NCBI GenBank assembly: GCA_013151585.1
Contig: JAADHY010000112.1
Span: 1-9,087 of the forward strand
DNA length: 9,087 nt
Direction of reading: 5' to 3'
Origin: Planctomycetota bacterium
GTDB lineage: Bacteria; Planctomycetota; Planctomycetia; Planctomycetales; Planctomycetaceae
The position numbers and the translations under genes are program-made. Below are positions 1-6,683 of the stretch, one piece after another (positions within the stretch are counted from its first letter, which is position 1; every line of letters starts with the position of its first letter). The notes beneath the pieces were generated by a model. It saw nothing but the letters and a program-made list of their open reading frames with translations. It ran no database searches and was not told where the DNA came from.

Positions 1-252
1 TTCGTGGGCGCTCTGGCGGGGATTATCGTTTTAGTTTGGCTGATCGTTCGGATGAGGTTATGGTTTCGGGAAGATGAGGGTCCTGCGGCGGACGTGAATG
101 AAATGTTGTTGCAATTTAGAGATTTACATCGTCAGGGTGACCTGAGCGATGAAGAATTCCGATCCATCAAGAGTCGACTCTTGGGCACGTCCGATGAGTC
201 CGGGCGGGGAGTAGGCGACTCCCGCAGCGAACAACGACCGCGCAATGGTTAA
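1..252 (+). CDS. Small membrane protein with SHOCT-like C-terminus (5' partial)
   Basis: The frame is open from the first base and ends at TAA 250-252, so the true start probably lies outside the window; a GTG at 4 is the first possible start inside it. The visible protein (about 83 residues) begins with a hydrophobic segment of roughly 15 residues (GIIVLVWLIV core), consistent with one membrane helix. An acidic linker follows, then a short helical module (LLQFRDLHRQGDLSDEEFRSIK, given here in part) resembling the SHOCT domain: leucine-rich helix, turn with G-D-L-S-DEEF, then a K/R-rich helix. The tail is polar and looks disordered. SHOCT-like tails are usually oligomerisation or anchoring modules and say nothing about a reaction. 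The gene lies 102 bp upstream of clpX on the same strand with no obvious promoter or terminator between, so co-transcription is plausible. The function is unknown. Confidence 0.65.
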   Translation, partial: FVGALAGIIVLVWLIVRMRLWFREDEGPAADVNEMLLQFRDLHRQGDLSDEEFRSIKSRLLGTSDESGRGVGDSRSEQRPRNG

Positions 253-342
253 AGAAGGTTTGAGCCTGGTGGAGCGCCGAATGGTTTGGCTAAGCGCGGC
301 GGCGACGTGACTGGGTCAAGGTTCTGTTGGATTGGCAACTGC

Positions 343-348
343 GAAGGA
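343..348 (+). promoter_or_regulatory. Ribosome binding site fixing the clpX start
   Basis: GAAGGA lies six bases before ATG 355. The frame stays open upstream to a TTG at 286, but no comparable site precedes that codon, and the extra 23 residues would not match the ClpX family. This favours the start at 355. Confidence 0.6.
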
Positions 349-354
349 CGATCC

Positions 355-1632
355 ATGCCCTCTGGAAAAGACTTCACTTCCGGCAGACGCGGCTCAGGCG
401 GAAAGAAGAACGCAGTCTGCTCGTTCTGTCGTAAGAGCTACCGCGAGGTCGGCCCACTCGTGGAAGGCCCGGACGACGTCTACGTCTGTGGGGAATGCAT
501 TGACCTGTGCCAGTCGATTCTTGAACAAGAGCGACGGCGCCGCGGCGAATCGCGAAAACTCTTTAGCAGGGTCCCCACGCCGCGCGAAATCGTCGAGCAC
601 CTGAATCAGTACGTGATTGGGCAAGAACGAACGAAGCGGGTTCTAGCTGTCGCGGTCCACAACCACTACAAGCGGCTGATTCTTTCCGCGAGCGACAACG
701 ACGTCGAGATCGAAAAGTCCAACATTCTTTTGATTGGGCCCACCGGCTGCGGCAAGACGTTGCTGGCCCGGACACTGGCGCGCTTCCTGCAAGTCCCTTT
801 TGCCATTGGTGACGCCACTACGCTGACGGAGGCGGGTTATGTCGGCGAAGACGTCGAGAACCTTCTGCTGAAGCTTCTCCACGCCGCTGACTTTGACATC
901 GAGGCGGCTCAGCGCGGCATCGTCTTCATCGACGAGATCGACAAGATTGGAAAGACCAGCAACAACGTGTCGATCACTCGGGATGTCTCCGGGGAAGGCG
1001 TTCAGCAAGCCCTGCTAAAAATGCTGGAAGGGACCGTCGCCAACGTCCCGCCTCAAGGCGGACGCAAACATCCGGAGCAGCAGTACATTCAGATCGACAC
1101 CACCAACATCCTGTTCATCTGCGGGGGAACGTTCGTCGGCTTGGAAGAGATCATCGCGAAACGGCTGGGCCGCCGAATGATCGGGTTCGGCCACGCGGCC
1201 GACGACGAAGAGGGCGGACGTCCACACGATCTGGTCGAGGACGTTTGCGTCGATGACATCATCGAGTTTGGTCTGATCCCCGAGCTGGTCGGCCGGCTTC
1301 CGGTCATCAGTGGTCTGACGCATCTGGAAGAAGAAGACTTGATGCGCATCCTGGTCGAGCCGAAAAACGCGCTGATCAAACAATACCAGAAATTCTTTGA
1401 AATGGAGAATGCCGAGCTGCATGTCACGGAAGACGCTCTGCGCGAAATCGCTCGGATCGCCCTCCAGAAAAACACAGGCGCTCGGGGGCTGCGCAGCGTA
1501 GTGGAGCAGGTGATGTTCGACATCCTGTTCGAGCTGCCGGACTTGGAACCGGGGCAGAAGTTTGTCTTGACGCCGGAAGTGGTTCGCGGCGAAAAGAAGA
1601 TGGTGCCTTGCGACGATTCGGCCGCGGCCTAG
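355..1632 (+). CDS. clpX: ATP-dependent Clp protease ATP-binding subunit ClpX
   Basis: AAA+ unfoldase that recognises tagged or misfolded proteins, unfolds them with ATP and feeds them into ClpP in the cytoplasm. From ATG 355 the protein has 425 residues, the usual ClpX length. The N-terminal zinc-binding domain has Cys22, Cys25, Cys45 and Cys48 (CSFC and CGEC); the spacing between the pairs is 19 residues, one more than in E. coli. Walker A is GPTGCGKT at 128-135 and Walker B is IVFIDEID at 189-196. Pore loop GYVG and the RDVSGEGVQQ segment follow the family pattern. The IGF tripeptide at 276-278 is the loop that docks into ClpP, so a partner protease is expected. Sensor 2 is GARGLRS at 375-381. 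All key residues are present and no truncation is seen. clpP is not in the window: upstream is the SHOCT-like gene and downstream is convergent lysC. Confidence 0.97.
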   Translation: MPSGKDFTSGRRGSGGKKNAVCSFCRKSYREVGPLVEGPDDVYVCGECIDLCQSILEQERRRRGESRKLFSRVPTPREIVEHLNQYVIGQERTKRVLAVAVHNHYKRLILSASDNDVEIEKSNILLIGPTGCGKTLLARTLARFLQVPFAIGDATTLTEAGYVGEDVENLLLKLLHAADFDIEAAQRGIVFIDEIDKIGKTSNNVSITRDVSGEGVQQALLKMLEGTVANVPPQGGRKHPEQQYIQIDTTNILFICGGTFVGLEEIIAKRLGRRMIGFGHAADDEEGGRPHDLVEDVCVDDIIEFGLIPELVGRLPVISGLTHLEEEDLMRILVEPKNALIKQYQKFFEMENAELHVTEDALREIARIALQKNTGARGLRSVVEQVMFDILFELPDLEPGQKFVLTPEVVRGEKKMVPCDDSAAA

Positions 1633-1726
1633 CCCTTCCGCCTGCAAGTTCTATCGCCGAAGAAGCATCCTTGCCGCGCGATCTCCATGGGACGCTGCGC
1701 CTTGAGCGCACCGGAGGACGTGGAAT

Positions 1727-1751
1727 GGCGCTGCAGCCGGTCATCAGCGCC
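1727..1751. terminator. Possible weak hairpin between convergent clpX and lysC
   Basis: A 7-bp perfect stem (GGCGCTG at 1727-1733 with CAGCGCC at 1745-1751) with an 11-base loop sits in the 139-bp gap between the two facing genes. A second 5-bp stem (TGCGC 1696-1700, GCGCA 1706-1710) lies just before it. Neither has a T-run on either strand, so intrinsic termination is uncertain. Confidence 0.25.
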
Positions 1752-1771
1752 CGCGCGATCTGGGTGATCGT

Positions 1772-3562
1772 CTACTCTGTCAGGCTGAACGTTTCCTTGA
1801 TCTGTCTCAGCGCCTTTTCTCCTTGATCGACGTCGACGACCACGCTCATCCGGATTTCGCTGGTGCTGATCATGCGGACGTTGATCTGAGCGTCAGCCAG
1901 AGCGCGGAACAGTTTTTCGCCCACGCCGGTGTGGCTCCGCAGCCCGATCCCCATGACGGAAAGTTTGGCGATGTCACGTTCGAACGTCAGCTCGGCGTCC
2001 GGCCACTCTTCTAGGACCTCACGAACCAGCAAGAGGCACGCCTCAAGGTCCTTTCGCGGCACGGTAAAGGATAAATGAGCTCGGCCGCTGTGGCTGATGT
2101 TCTGGACGATCAGGTCCACCATGATGTCGCCTTCCGCCACGGCCGAAAAAATCTTTGCAGCCACGCCTTTCTGGTCAGGAAGATTGCGAATCGTGACACG
2201 CGATTGATCGGCGTCGAGCAGCGCTTCACTGACAACGATGTCTTCCATGGTGGCCAGCCGAGCGATGACCTCGTGCTCCAGGTCCTCACCTGGCTGTCCG
2301 GTCAGGGGCGTCTCGGTGCGTCGCCATCCCACCGACGGACCTTCGGCCGTCTCTTTTTCCAGTCCGAAGCCGCTGTGCACTGCCCGCACGGCCTGCTCAC
2401 AGCACTCCCGATCGACCAGGGCCGAGATTTTGATCTCGCTGGTGCTGATCATTCCAATGTTGACGTCCGCTTCGGCGAGAGCTTGGAACATCTGGGCCGC
2501 CACGCCTGTGTGCGTCCGCATACCCGCTCCGACGGCCGAAACTTTGGAAACGTTTGTTCCGTGGAGCACCGACCCGGCTTTCAGCTCCCGAACCGCTTCG
2601 TCCGCAGCCGTCAGCGTTTCCGCCAACTCCTTCTCGGGCACCGTGAACGAGACCTCGGCCGTACCACCGGTGCCGACGTCCTGGACCACCATGTCCAGCG
2701 GAATCTTCCGCTGAGCCATTTTCGAAAAGATCAGGCTCATCACACCGGGCCGGTCCGGAATGTCCACCAGGCTGACTCGCGCCTCATCGCGCACGAACGC
2801 GACGCCCGTCACGACTCGGCCCGCTTCGTCCGACTCGGGAATGACCAGCGTCCCGACGCCCTCCGAATAGGAGGGTCGAATCCGCAGCGGAACGCGGTAT
2901 TTCTTGGCAAACTCAATGGAACGGGAATGCATCACGCCCGCTCCCAGGCTGGCCAGCTCCAGCATCTCGTCGTAGGAAATTTGGTCTACCTTGCGAGCCT
3001 CGGAGACCACCCGGGGATCGGTGGTAAAGACGCCGTCCACGTCCGTGTAGATTTCGCACTCTTCGGCGCCCAACACAGCGGCAAGCGCCGTCGCCGTTGT
3101 GTCGCTGCCGCCGCGTCCCAACGTCGTGATGTTGAACTCGTCGTCCACGCCCTGGAAACCGGCGGCTACCACAATCTTGCCGGCCTCCAACGCCGCGCGC
3201 ATGCGATCCGTCTCGATGCTCCGGATGCGAGCCTTCGTGTGCGATGAATCCGTGTAGATGCCGATCTGGGCGCCTGTCATGCTGATGGCCTCTTCGCCCA
3301 GCTCGCGGATCGCCATGGCCATCAACGCGACCGATTCCTGTTCGCCCGTTGAGAGCAACATGTCCATTTCGCGGGGCGGAGGGGAATCCGTGATCTCGGC
3401 GGCCAGCGAGACAAGTTCATCCGTCTTTTTGCCCCGAGCGCTGACGACCATGACGACTTGATGCCCGGCGCGCTTGGCCGCGATCGCCCGTCGAGCAGCG
3501 GCTAGAATCTTCTCAGCATCGGCCACACTGGTCCCGCCAAACTTCTGAACAATGACGGACAC
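1772..3562 (-). CDS. lysC: Aspartate kinase with four ACT domains
   Basis: Phosphorylates L-aspartate to 4-phospho-L-aspartate, the first step toward lysine (and diaminopimelate), threonine, methionine and isoleucine. At 596 residues it is about 190 longer than the common form. The kinase domain (about 1-240) shows KFGGTS at 7-12, STGEQES at 71-77, GRGGSDTTA at 149-157 and YTDVDGVFTTDPR at 172-184. The regulatory part is duplicated: ACT pair one at about 262-405 and pair two at about 441-596, joined by a polar linker. Each pair repeats the same landmarks: HTGV at 351-354 and 544-547, MISTSEI at 371-377 and 564-570. Such four-ACT kinases are known from cyanobacteria and, as I recall, planctomycetes; the ACT pairs bind lysine or threonine as feedback inhibitors, but which ligand acts here cannot be read. 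The start is GTG, chosen for its strong ribosome binding site and because MSVIVQKFGGTS begins exactly as the family does. The gene converges on clpX and lies downstream of flp with a 284-bp gap. Confidence 0.96.
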   Translation of the reverse strand: MSVIVQKFGGTSVADAEKILAAARRAIAAKRAGHQVVMVVSARGKKTDELVSLAAEITDSPPPREMDMLLSTGEQESVALMAMAIRELGEEAISMTGAQIGIYTDSSHTKARIRSIETDRMRAALEAGKIVVAAGFQGVDDEFNITTLGRGGSDTTATALAAVLGAEECEIYTDVDGVFTTDPRVVSEARKVDQISYDEMLELASLGAGVMHSRSIEFAKKYRVPLRIRPSYSEGVGTLVIPESDEAGRVVTGVAFVRDEARVSLVDIPDRPGVMSLIFSKMAQRKIPLDMVVQDVGTGGTAEVSFTVPEKELAETLTAADEAVRELKAGSVLHGTNVSKVSAVGAGMRTHTGVAAQMFQALAEADVNIGMISTSEIKISALVDRECCEQAVRAVHSGFGLEKETAEGPSVGWRRTETPLTGQPGEDLEHEVIARLATMEDIVVSEALLDADQSRVTIRNLPDQKGVAAKIFSAVAEGDIMVDLIVQNISHSGRAHLSFTVPRKDLEACLLLVREVLEEWPDAELTFERDIAKLSVMGIGLRSHTGVGEKLFRALADAQINVRMISTSEIRMSVVVDVDQGEKALRQIKETFSLTE

Positions 3563-3570
3563 GGCTCACA

Positions 3571-3581
3571 CTCCTTCCTCC
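3571..3581 (-). promoter_or_regulatory. Strong ribosome binding site for lysC
   Basis: On the minus strand GGAGGAAGGAG precedes the GTG start by eight bases. It supports GTG 3562 as the real start despite the non-ATG codon. Confidence 0.75.
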
Positions 3582-3692
3582 GGATGGAAACCAGCACTCA
3601 GACTGCGGGCCCAAATCGCCAAAAGAAGGGTCATCCCGGCCGGATGCCCTGCCCGCCAGTCTTCCCCACGGATGACTCGACCGCAGCGGCTG

Positions 3693-3698
3693 TGTATA
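3693..3698 (-). promoter_or_regulatory. Possible -10 box for lysC
   Basis: TATACA on the minus strand is a good -10 hexamer about 130 bp before the lysC start, but no convincing -35 hexamer lies 16-18 bp upstream of it. The rest of the 284-bp gap between flp and lysC holds no gene that I can support and no clear lysine-riboswitch pattern by eye. Confidence 0.3.
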
Positions 3699-3846
3699 GC
3701 GAATGGTGCCAGAAAATGCGAGTTTGCCGGCAACAGGGGGCGACTCGCCGCTCAGAGGACCGCGCGGAACCGACAATAAAGATAAAGCGAAGCCGTTCGC
3801 GGCAAGAGATATCGTACCGATCGGGCTGATGACGTCGCAGAAAGCG

Positions 3847-4023
3847 CTAATGCGGCATCTCGTCGCGAGTCTGTTCGAACAGACTGTTGACGGACGTGCC
3901 GAGAGTCTGAACCGTGGCAAAACACGCCATGACGATCAGGGCCAGCAGCAGCGCATACTCAACCGCCGTCGGACCCTCTTCCGACGCAAGGAATTTCCAA
4001 ACGCTTCGACTCAACGGCGACAT
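3847..4023 (-). CDS. Flp-type pilin (Tad pilus subunit-like)
   Basis: A 58-residue protein with a short N-terminal leader (MSPLSRSVWKFLASEEG), then PTAVEYALLLALIV, a hydrophobic helix of about 20 residues, and a short polar end. The motif G17-PTAV-E22-Y23 fits the Flp prepilin processing rule (cleavage after Gly, then four residues, then Glu-Tyr), which in the family is done by the TadV/CpaA prepilin peptidase before assembly into Tad (tight adherence) pili. Length and layout match Flp pilins. The ATG has a ribosome binding site (AGGAG, nine bases upstream) and a clear promoter further upstream. No Tad machinery gene (ATPase, secretin, platform, peptidase) is in the window, so assembly genes must be elsewhere or the protein is used otherwise. 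An 18-bp perfect palindrome lies inside the coding sequence. The gene sits between the LTxxQ gene and lysC on the same strand. Confidence 0.85.
   Translation of the reverse strand: MSPLSRSVWKFLASEEGPTAVEYALLLALIVMACFATVQTLGTSVNSLFEQTRDEMPH
3868..3885. repeat. 18-bp perfect palindrome inside flp
   Basis: AGTCTGTTCGAACAGACT equals its own reverse complement, with the centre between 3876 and 3877. It begins 19 bp inside the stop-codon end of the flp coding sequence and encodes Ser-Leu-Phe-Glu-Gln-Thr on either strand. It could be a dimeric protein-binding site or chance; there is no loop for a stable hairpin. Confidence 0.6.
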
Positions 4024-4078
4024 CAACGAACACTCCTGGCAGACGACAGTCTTCCGGCGAGCAAGCGGGATTCAAGAA

Positions 4079-4106
4079 AGTCTAGATCGCGATTTCGAAG
4101 CGTCAA
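4079..4106 (-). promoter_or_regulatory. Sigma-70-type promoter for the flp pilin
   Basis: On the minus strand TTGACG (4106 to 4101) and TAGACT (4084 to 4079) are separated by 16 bp. This predicts transcription starting near 4072 and a leader of about 50 bases before the flp ATG. It implies that flp is transcribed separately from the LTxxQ gene. The rest of the 252-bp gap between the two genes shows no gene I can support. Confidence 0.6.
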
Positions 4107-4275
4107 ACCCGAGTCCGGCGGAAGGCAGAGATGTCGGCCGCGCACGTGCGGTCTGGTCGTCACCGGAAGGCTGGGAGAAACGAGGATGCGTTCGCTTGCA
4201 TCGGCGAGAGGAGTGGGCGGAGCGGGCAGGGGAGTCGCCGACCACGAACCGCCGCCGTAGGCCGTCAGACCCGTC

Positions 4276-4695
4276 TTAACCGCTGCTTTTCTTTTTCCTC
4301 CTCGCAGCGCGGCGCTTCCTGCCCTCCTCTTGTAACTTGGTGAGTCGTTCCTTCTGCTCATCCGTTAGAACCGCTTCAATCTCCTCTTTCTGCTTCTGAC
4401 GCAACGCGGCGAGCTGCTTCATCAGCTCTTCAATTTGGCTGCCGTATTTGGCCTGAATCTCGTAGATCTTTTCGCGCTGGTCTCGGCTGAGCCCGATTTG
4501 CCCGTAGTACATGGGCAACCGTCGGCGTGGTTTCTTGCGAGCGGTCTTAGATTTCTCGGCTGAGGCCTTCTGTCCGCTCTTGTTGCCCGACTTCGCACTT
4601 TCCTGTGCTTGGATCGGATGTTGGATGTTCTGACACAAAACGGCGACCATCAAAGTACAAGCTGCCAGGGCAGCCAGTGCCTTCAATCGTTGCAT
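4276..4695 (-). CDS. Secreted LTxxQ-motif (Spy/CpxP-like) protein
   Basis: A 139-residue protein with a Sec-type signal peptide: MQRLK, then a hydrophobic stretch to about residue 21, with likely cleavage after IQA at 28-30. A very basic Lys/Ser/Arg-rich linker follows (about 32-59), then a mostly helical, charged domain with two LTxxQ-like motifs, LSRDQ at 69-73 and LTDEQ at 110-114, separated by a helix rich in Lys, Glu and Gln. The tail is again strongly basic (GRKRRAARRKKK). The layout matches the periplasmic Spy/CpxP family, whose members act as chaperones or envelope-stress sensors in proteobacteria; planctomycetes carry many such proteins with no known role. The basic linker and tail are unusual and could bind nucleic acid, lipid or polysaccharide (inference). 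Start at ATG 4695 is supported by GGAGGAGG just upstream. No clear promoter was identified. The next gene, flp, appears to have its own promoter. Confidence 0.75.
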   Translation of the reverse strand: MQRLKALAALAACTLMVAVLCQNIQHPIQAQESAKSGNKSGQKASAEKSKTARKKPRRRLPMYYGQIGLSRDQREKIYEIQAKYGSQIEELMKQLAALRQKQKEEIEAVLTDEQKERLTKLQEEGRKRRAARRKKKSSG

Positions 4696-5281
4696 TGTTC
4701 CCTCCTCCCGTTTTGGAGCACACTCCTACGATTCGCCAATGCTCGGACCGAACCGCTCGGTCTACACCATGTCCCACATCCGATTCCGCAGCAAACACTG
4801 CCACATCTGGCCGGCCGACTCCCACTGCCCGTCCGAACCGGAACTGCTAGTATGGTGACCTGCTGAGCGCACGATTGCAAGAATTTTTTTGATTTTGTGG
4901 CCAAAATTCGAGTATTGGGACCATCCGCTTTCGCAGCACATTTCGGCAAGAAGGAACGTCACAAATCGTTGGCTGCTGGAACAAGCAGGTTCGTCGTTCA
5001 GCGGACATCGGACCGACTCTTCTTCCATCCTCTTTGCCGTCAATTCGCCGCCCACGATCGCCAGCTCAACCGTTCCGACGCAGCGGCGGTGGAGCGAAGT
5101 GACGTCGGTGATCGCCGAGAGAGTTTTTCTGACAGTTGGCCGGTCGCGGAACAGCAAGCTATACTGGTGACGAAAGACAACGGCCGCGCGAGAATGTTAC
5201 GGCTAGCAATGGGAGTCCGGCTGGTTCCAGTTTGCAAATTCTACCGGCTTATCCGGGCCGTGATCTGATTTCGAGGGTGCG
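4696..5281. other. Gene-free gap between divergent LTxxQ gene and pduS
   Basis: This 586-bp stretch separates two genes that point away from each other. Open frames exist on both strands but lack ribosome binding sites and protein-like composition. It holds an AT-rich island (about 4879-4910, with seven consecutive T) in otherwise GC-rich DNA, a TGCTAGTAT extended -10-like element at 4845-4853 on the plus strand with a poor -35, and the likely pduS promoter near its right end. No cobalamin riboswitch could be recognised by eye. Confidence 0.5.
5136..5165 (+). promoter_or_regulatory. Candidate promoter for pduS-pduT
   Basis: TTGGCC (5136-5141) and TATACT (5160-5165) are separated by 18 bp. 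The -10 is strong and the -35 matches four of six consensus bases. It would give a leader of about 110 bases before the pduS ATG. Confidence 0.45.
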
Positions 5282-6610
5282 ATGCCAACGGTTTCTGTTC
5301 AGACGGTCGCGGAAGCGGGCGTGGTGGGAGCAGGAGGAGCGGGGTTTCCGACACACGTCAAATTGGCGGGCCGCGCGGACACGGTTATTTTGAACGCCGC
5401 CGAGTGCGAACCGCTTCTCCACAAAGACAAAGAAATCCTGCGTCACTTCCCCGAGGCCGTCCTGGACGGACTGGCTCGGGCGATGCACTTGGTCGGGGCT
5501 GAACGGGGCGTCGTCGGAATCAAGGGGAAGTACGAGGACGTCATCGAGCAGCTCCGGCCGAAGCTTCCGGCGCGAATCGACCTTGTTCCGCTGGTCGATG
5601 CCTATCCGTCCGGTGACGAGTTCATTTTGGTCTACGACGTGCTGGGGCGCGTGATCCCCCCGGGGGGGATTCCGCTGCACGTGGGCGTGGTGGTAATCAA
5701 CGTCGAAACGGCGATGAACGTCGCTGTTTCCGCCGACCGGCCGGTCACCGAAAAATATCTGACCATTGCCGGGGCCGTCCCCGAACCGGTGACGCTGCGC
5801 GTTCCCATCGGGGTGACTTTGGCGGAGTGTGTCCACGCAGCGGGTGGGGCCACGGTCGAGCCGGGCAACTACATGGTCGGCGGCGTGATGATGGGCTATT
5901 TGGAAGAGGACCACGATGCACTGGTCGACAAGACGACCGGAGGGGTGATCATCCTGCCGGACGATCACGTCGTGGTCCGCCGACGCCGGCAAGACTGGCA
6001 GCAGATTGTCCGGATCGGCCGCAGCGCGTGTGATCAATGCAGCTTCTGTACGGAACTGTGCCCGCGATGGTTGCTGGGGCATCCGATCGAACCGCACAAA
6101 GCGATGCGAAGCCTGGAGTTCAACCTAGTCGGCGAAGCGAATGTCGTCGGCACCTCATTCTGCTGCGAGTGCAATCTCTGCAGTTTGTATTCGTGCCCGG
6201 AGGACCTGGATCCGAAGAATGTGTGCACACAGAACAAACGGCGGCTGGCGTCGGAAGGTCGGCGGTGGGAAAACCCACCATTTGACCCGGGCCGAGCGGA
6301 CCGTCATCTGAGGAACCGCAAGGCGCCGACGTCGCGGTTGATGCAAAAGTTGGGTCTGAAACAGTTCCGCAATGTCGGACCGCTTCGGGAAGAGTTGCTG
6401 CCCGCTGTCCGGGTGGGGATCAAACTGAAACAACACATCGGGGCTCCGTGCCAGCCCGTCGTACGGGTGGGGGAAAAAGTGACCCAGGGGCAGGTCGTGG
6501 GACGACCACCGATCAACGACGGCAAGCCGGCGTTGGGGGCTCCGGTCCACGCCTCCATCGACGGGACGGTTACAGCGATCGAGGATGGCGTTGTTTGGAT
6601 TGAGCGCTGA
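5282..6610 (+). CDS. pduS: PduS-like flavin/iron-sulfur electron-transfer protein (RnfC/Nqo1 family)
   Basis: A 442-residue soluble redox protein resembling Salmonella PduS (about 450 residues), a microcompartment flavoprotein that binds FMN and two [4Fe-4S] clusters and was characterised as a cobalamin reductase. The N-terminal flavin/NADH-binding fold has the hallmark GAGGAGFPTHVKL from residue 16, NAAECEPLL from 38 and YPSGDE at 108-113. An SLBB-like segment lies near 155-215. Two ferredoxin-type motifs follow: Cys250, 253, 256 and 260 (last followed by Pro), and Cys294/295, 297, 300 and 305 (last followed by Pro). The C-terminus (about 385-442) is a barrel-sandwich domain with paired glycines (VRVGEKVTQGQVVG) and GAPVHASIDGTV. 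There is no membrane segment. The ATG has GAGG five bases upstream. pduT follows after 73 bp on the same strand, as in the enterobacterial pdu operon. Whether it serves cobalamin, NAD or another acceptor here cannot be read from sequence. Confidence 0.9.
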   Translation: MPTVSVQTVAEAGVVGAGGAGFPTHVKLAGRADTVILNAAECEPLLHKDKEILRHFPEAVLDGLARAMHLVGAERGVVGIKGKYEDVIEQLRPKLPARIDLVPLVDAYPSGDEFILVYDVLGRVIPPGGIPLHVGVVVINVETAMNVAVSADRPVTEKYLTIAGAVPEPVTLRVPIGVTLAECVHAAGGATVEPGNYMVGGVMMGYLEEDHDALVDKTTGGVIILPDDHVVVRRRRQDWQQIVRIGRSACDQCSFCTELCPRWLLGHPIEPHKAMRSLEFNLVGEANVVGTSFCCECNLCSLYSCPEDLDPKNVCTQNKRRLASEGRRWENPPFDPGRADRHLRNRKAPTSRLMQKLGLKQFRNVGPLREELLPAVRVGIKLKQHIGAPCQPVVRVGEKVTQGQVVGRPPINDGKPALGAPVHASIDGTVTAIEDGVVWIER

Positions 6611-6683
6611 CCGCCGGGACGAGCGTTATTGTTGAGGGACAAGACCCGATTTTGGAATCGGCCAAAGAATAAAAGGAATCGGA

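Noticed and set aside
286..354. TTG-initiated N-terminal extension of ClpX
   Set aside because: The extra 23 residues do not match the family, and ATG 355 has a better ribosome binding site.
2075..3247. A 390-codon open frame on the plus strand
   Set aside because: It lies fully opposite the well-supported lysC gene; its His/Arg/Gln-rich composition is that of an antisense shadow in GC-rich DNA and it has no ribosome binding site.
4897..5268. Open frame of 123 codons before pduS
   Set aside because: No ribosome binding site, no recognisable motif, and it contains the likely pduS promoter; judged non-coding.
5166..5281. Cobalamin riboswitch in the pduS leader
   Set aside because: I looked for a B12-box-like motif because PduS relatives act on cobalamin, but saw none. 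A covariance-model search would be needed to be certain.
5249..6097. A 282-codon open frame on the minus strand
   Set aside because: It is antisense to the highly conserved pduS coding sequence and shows no recognisable domain.
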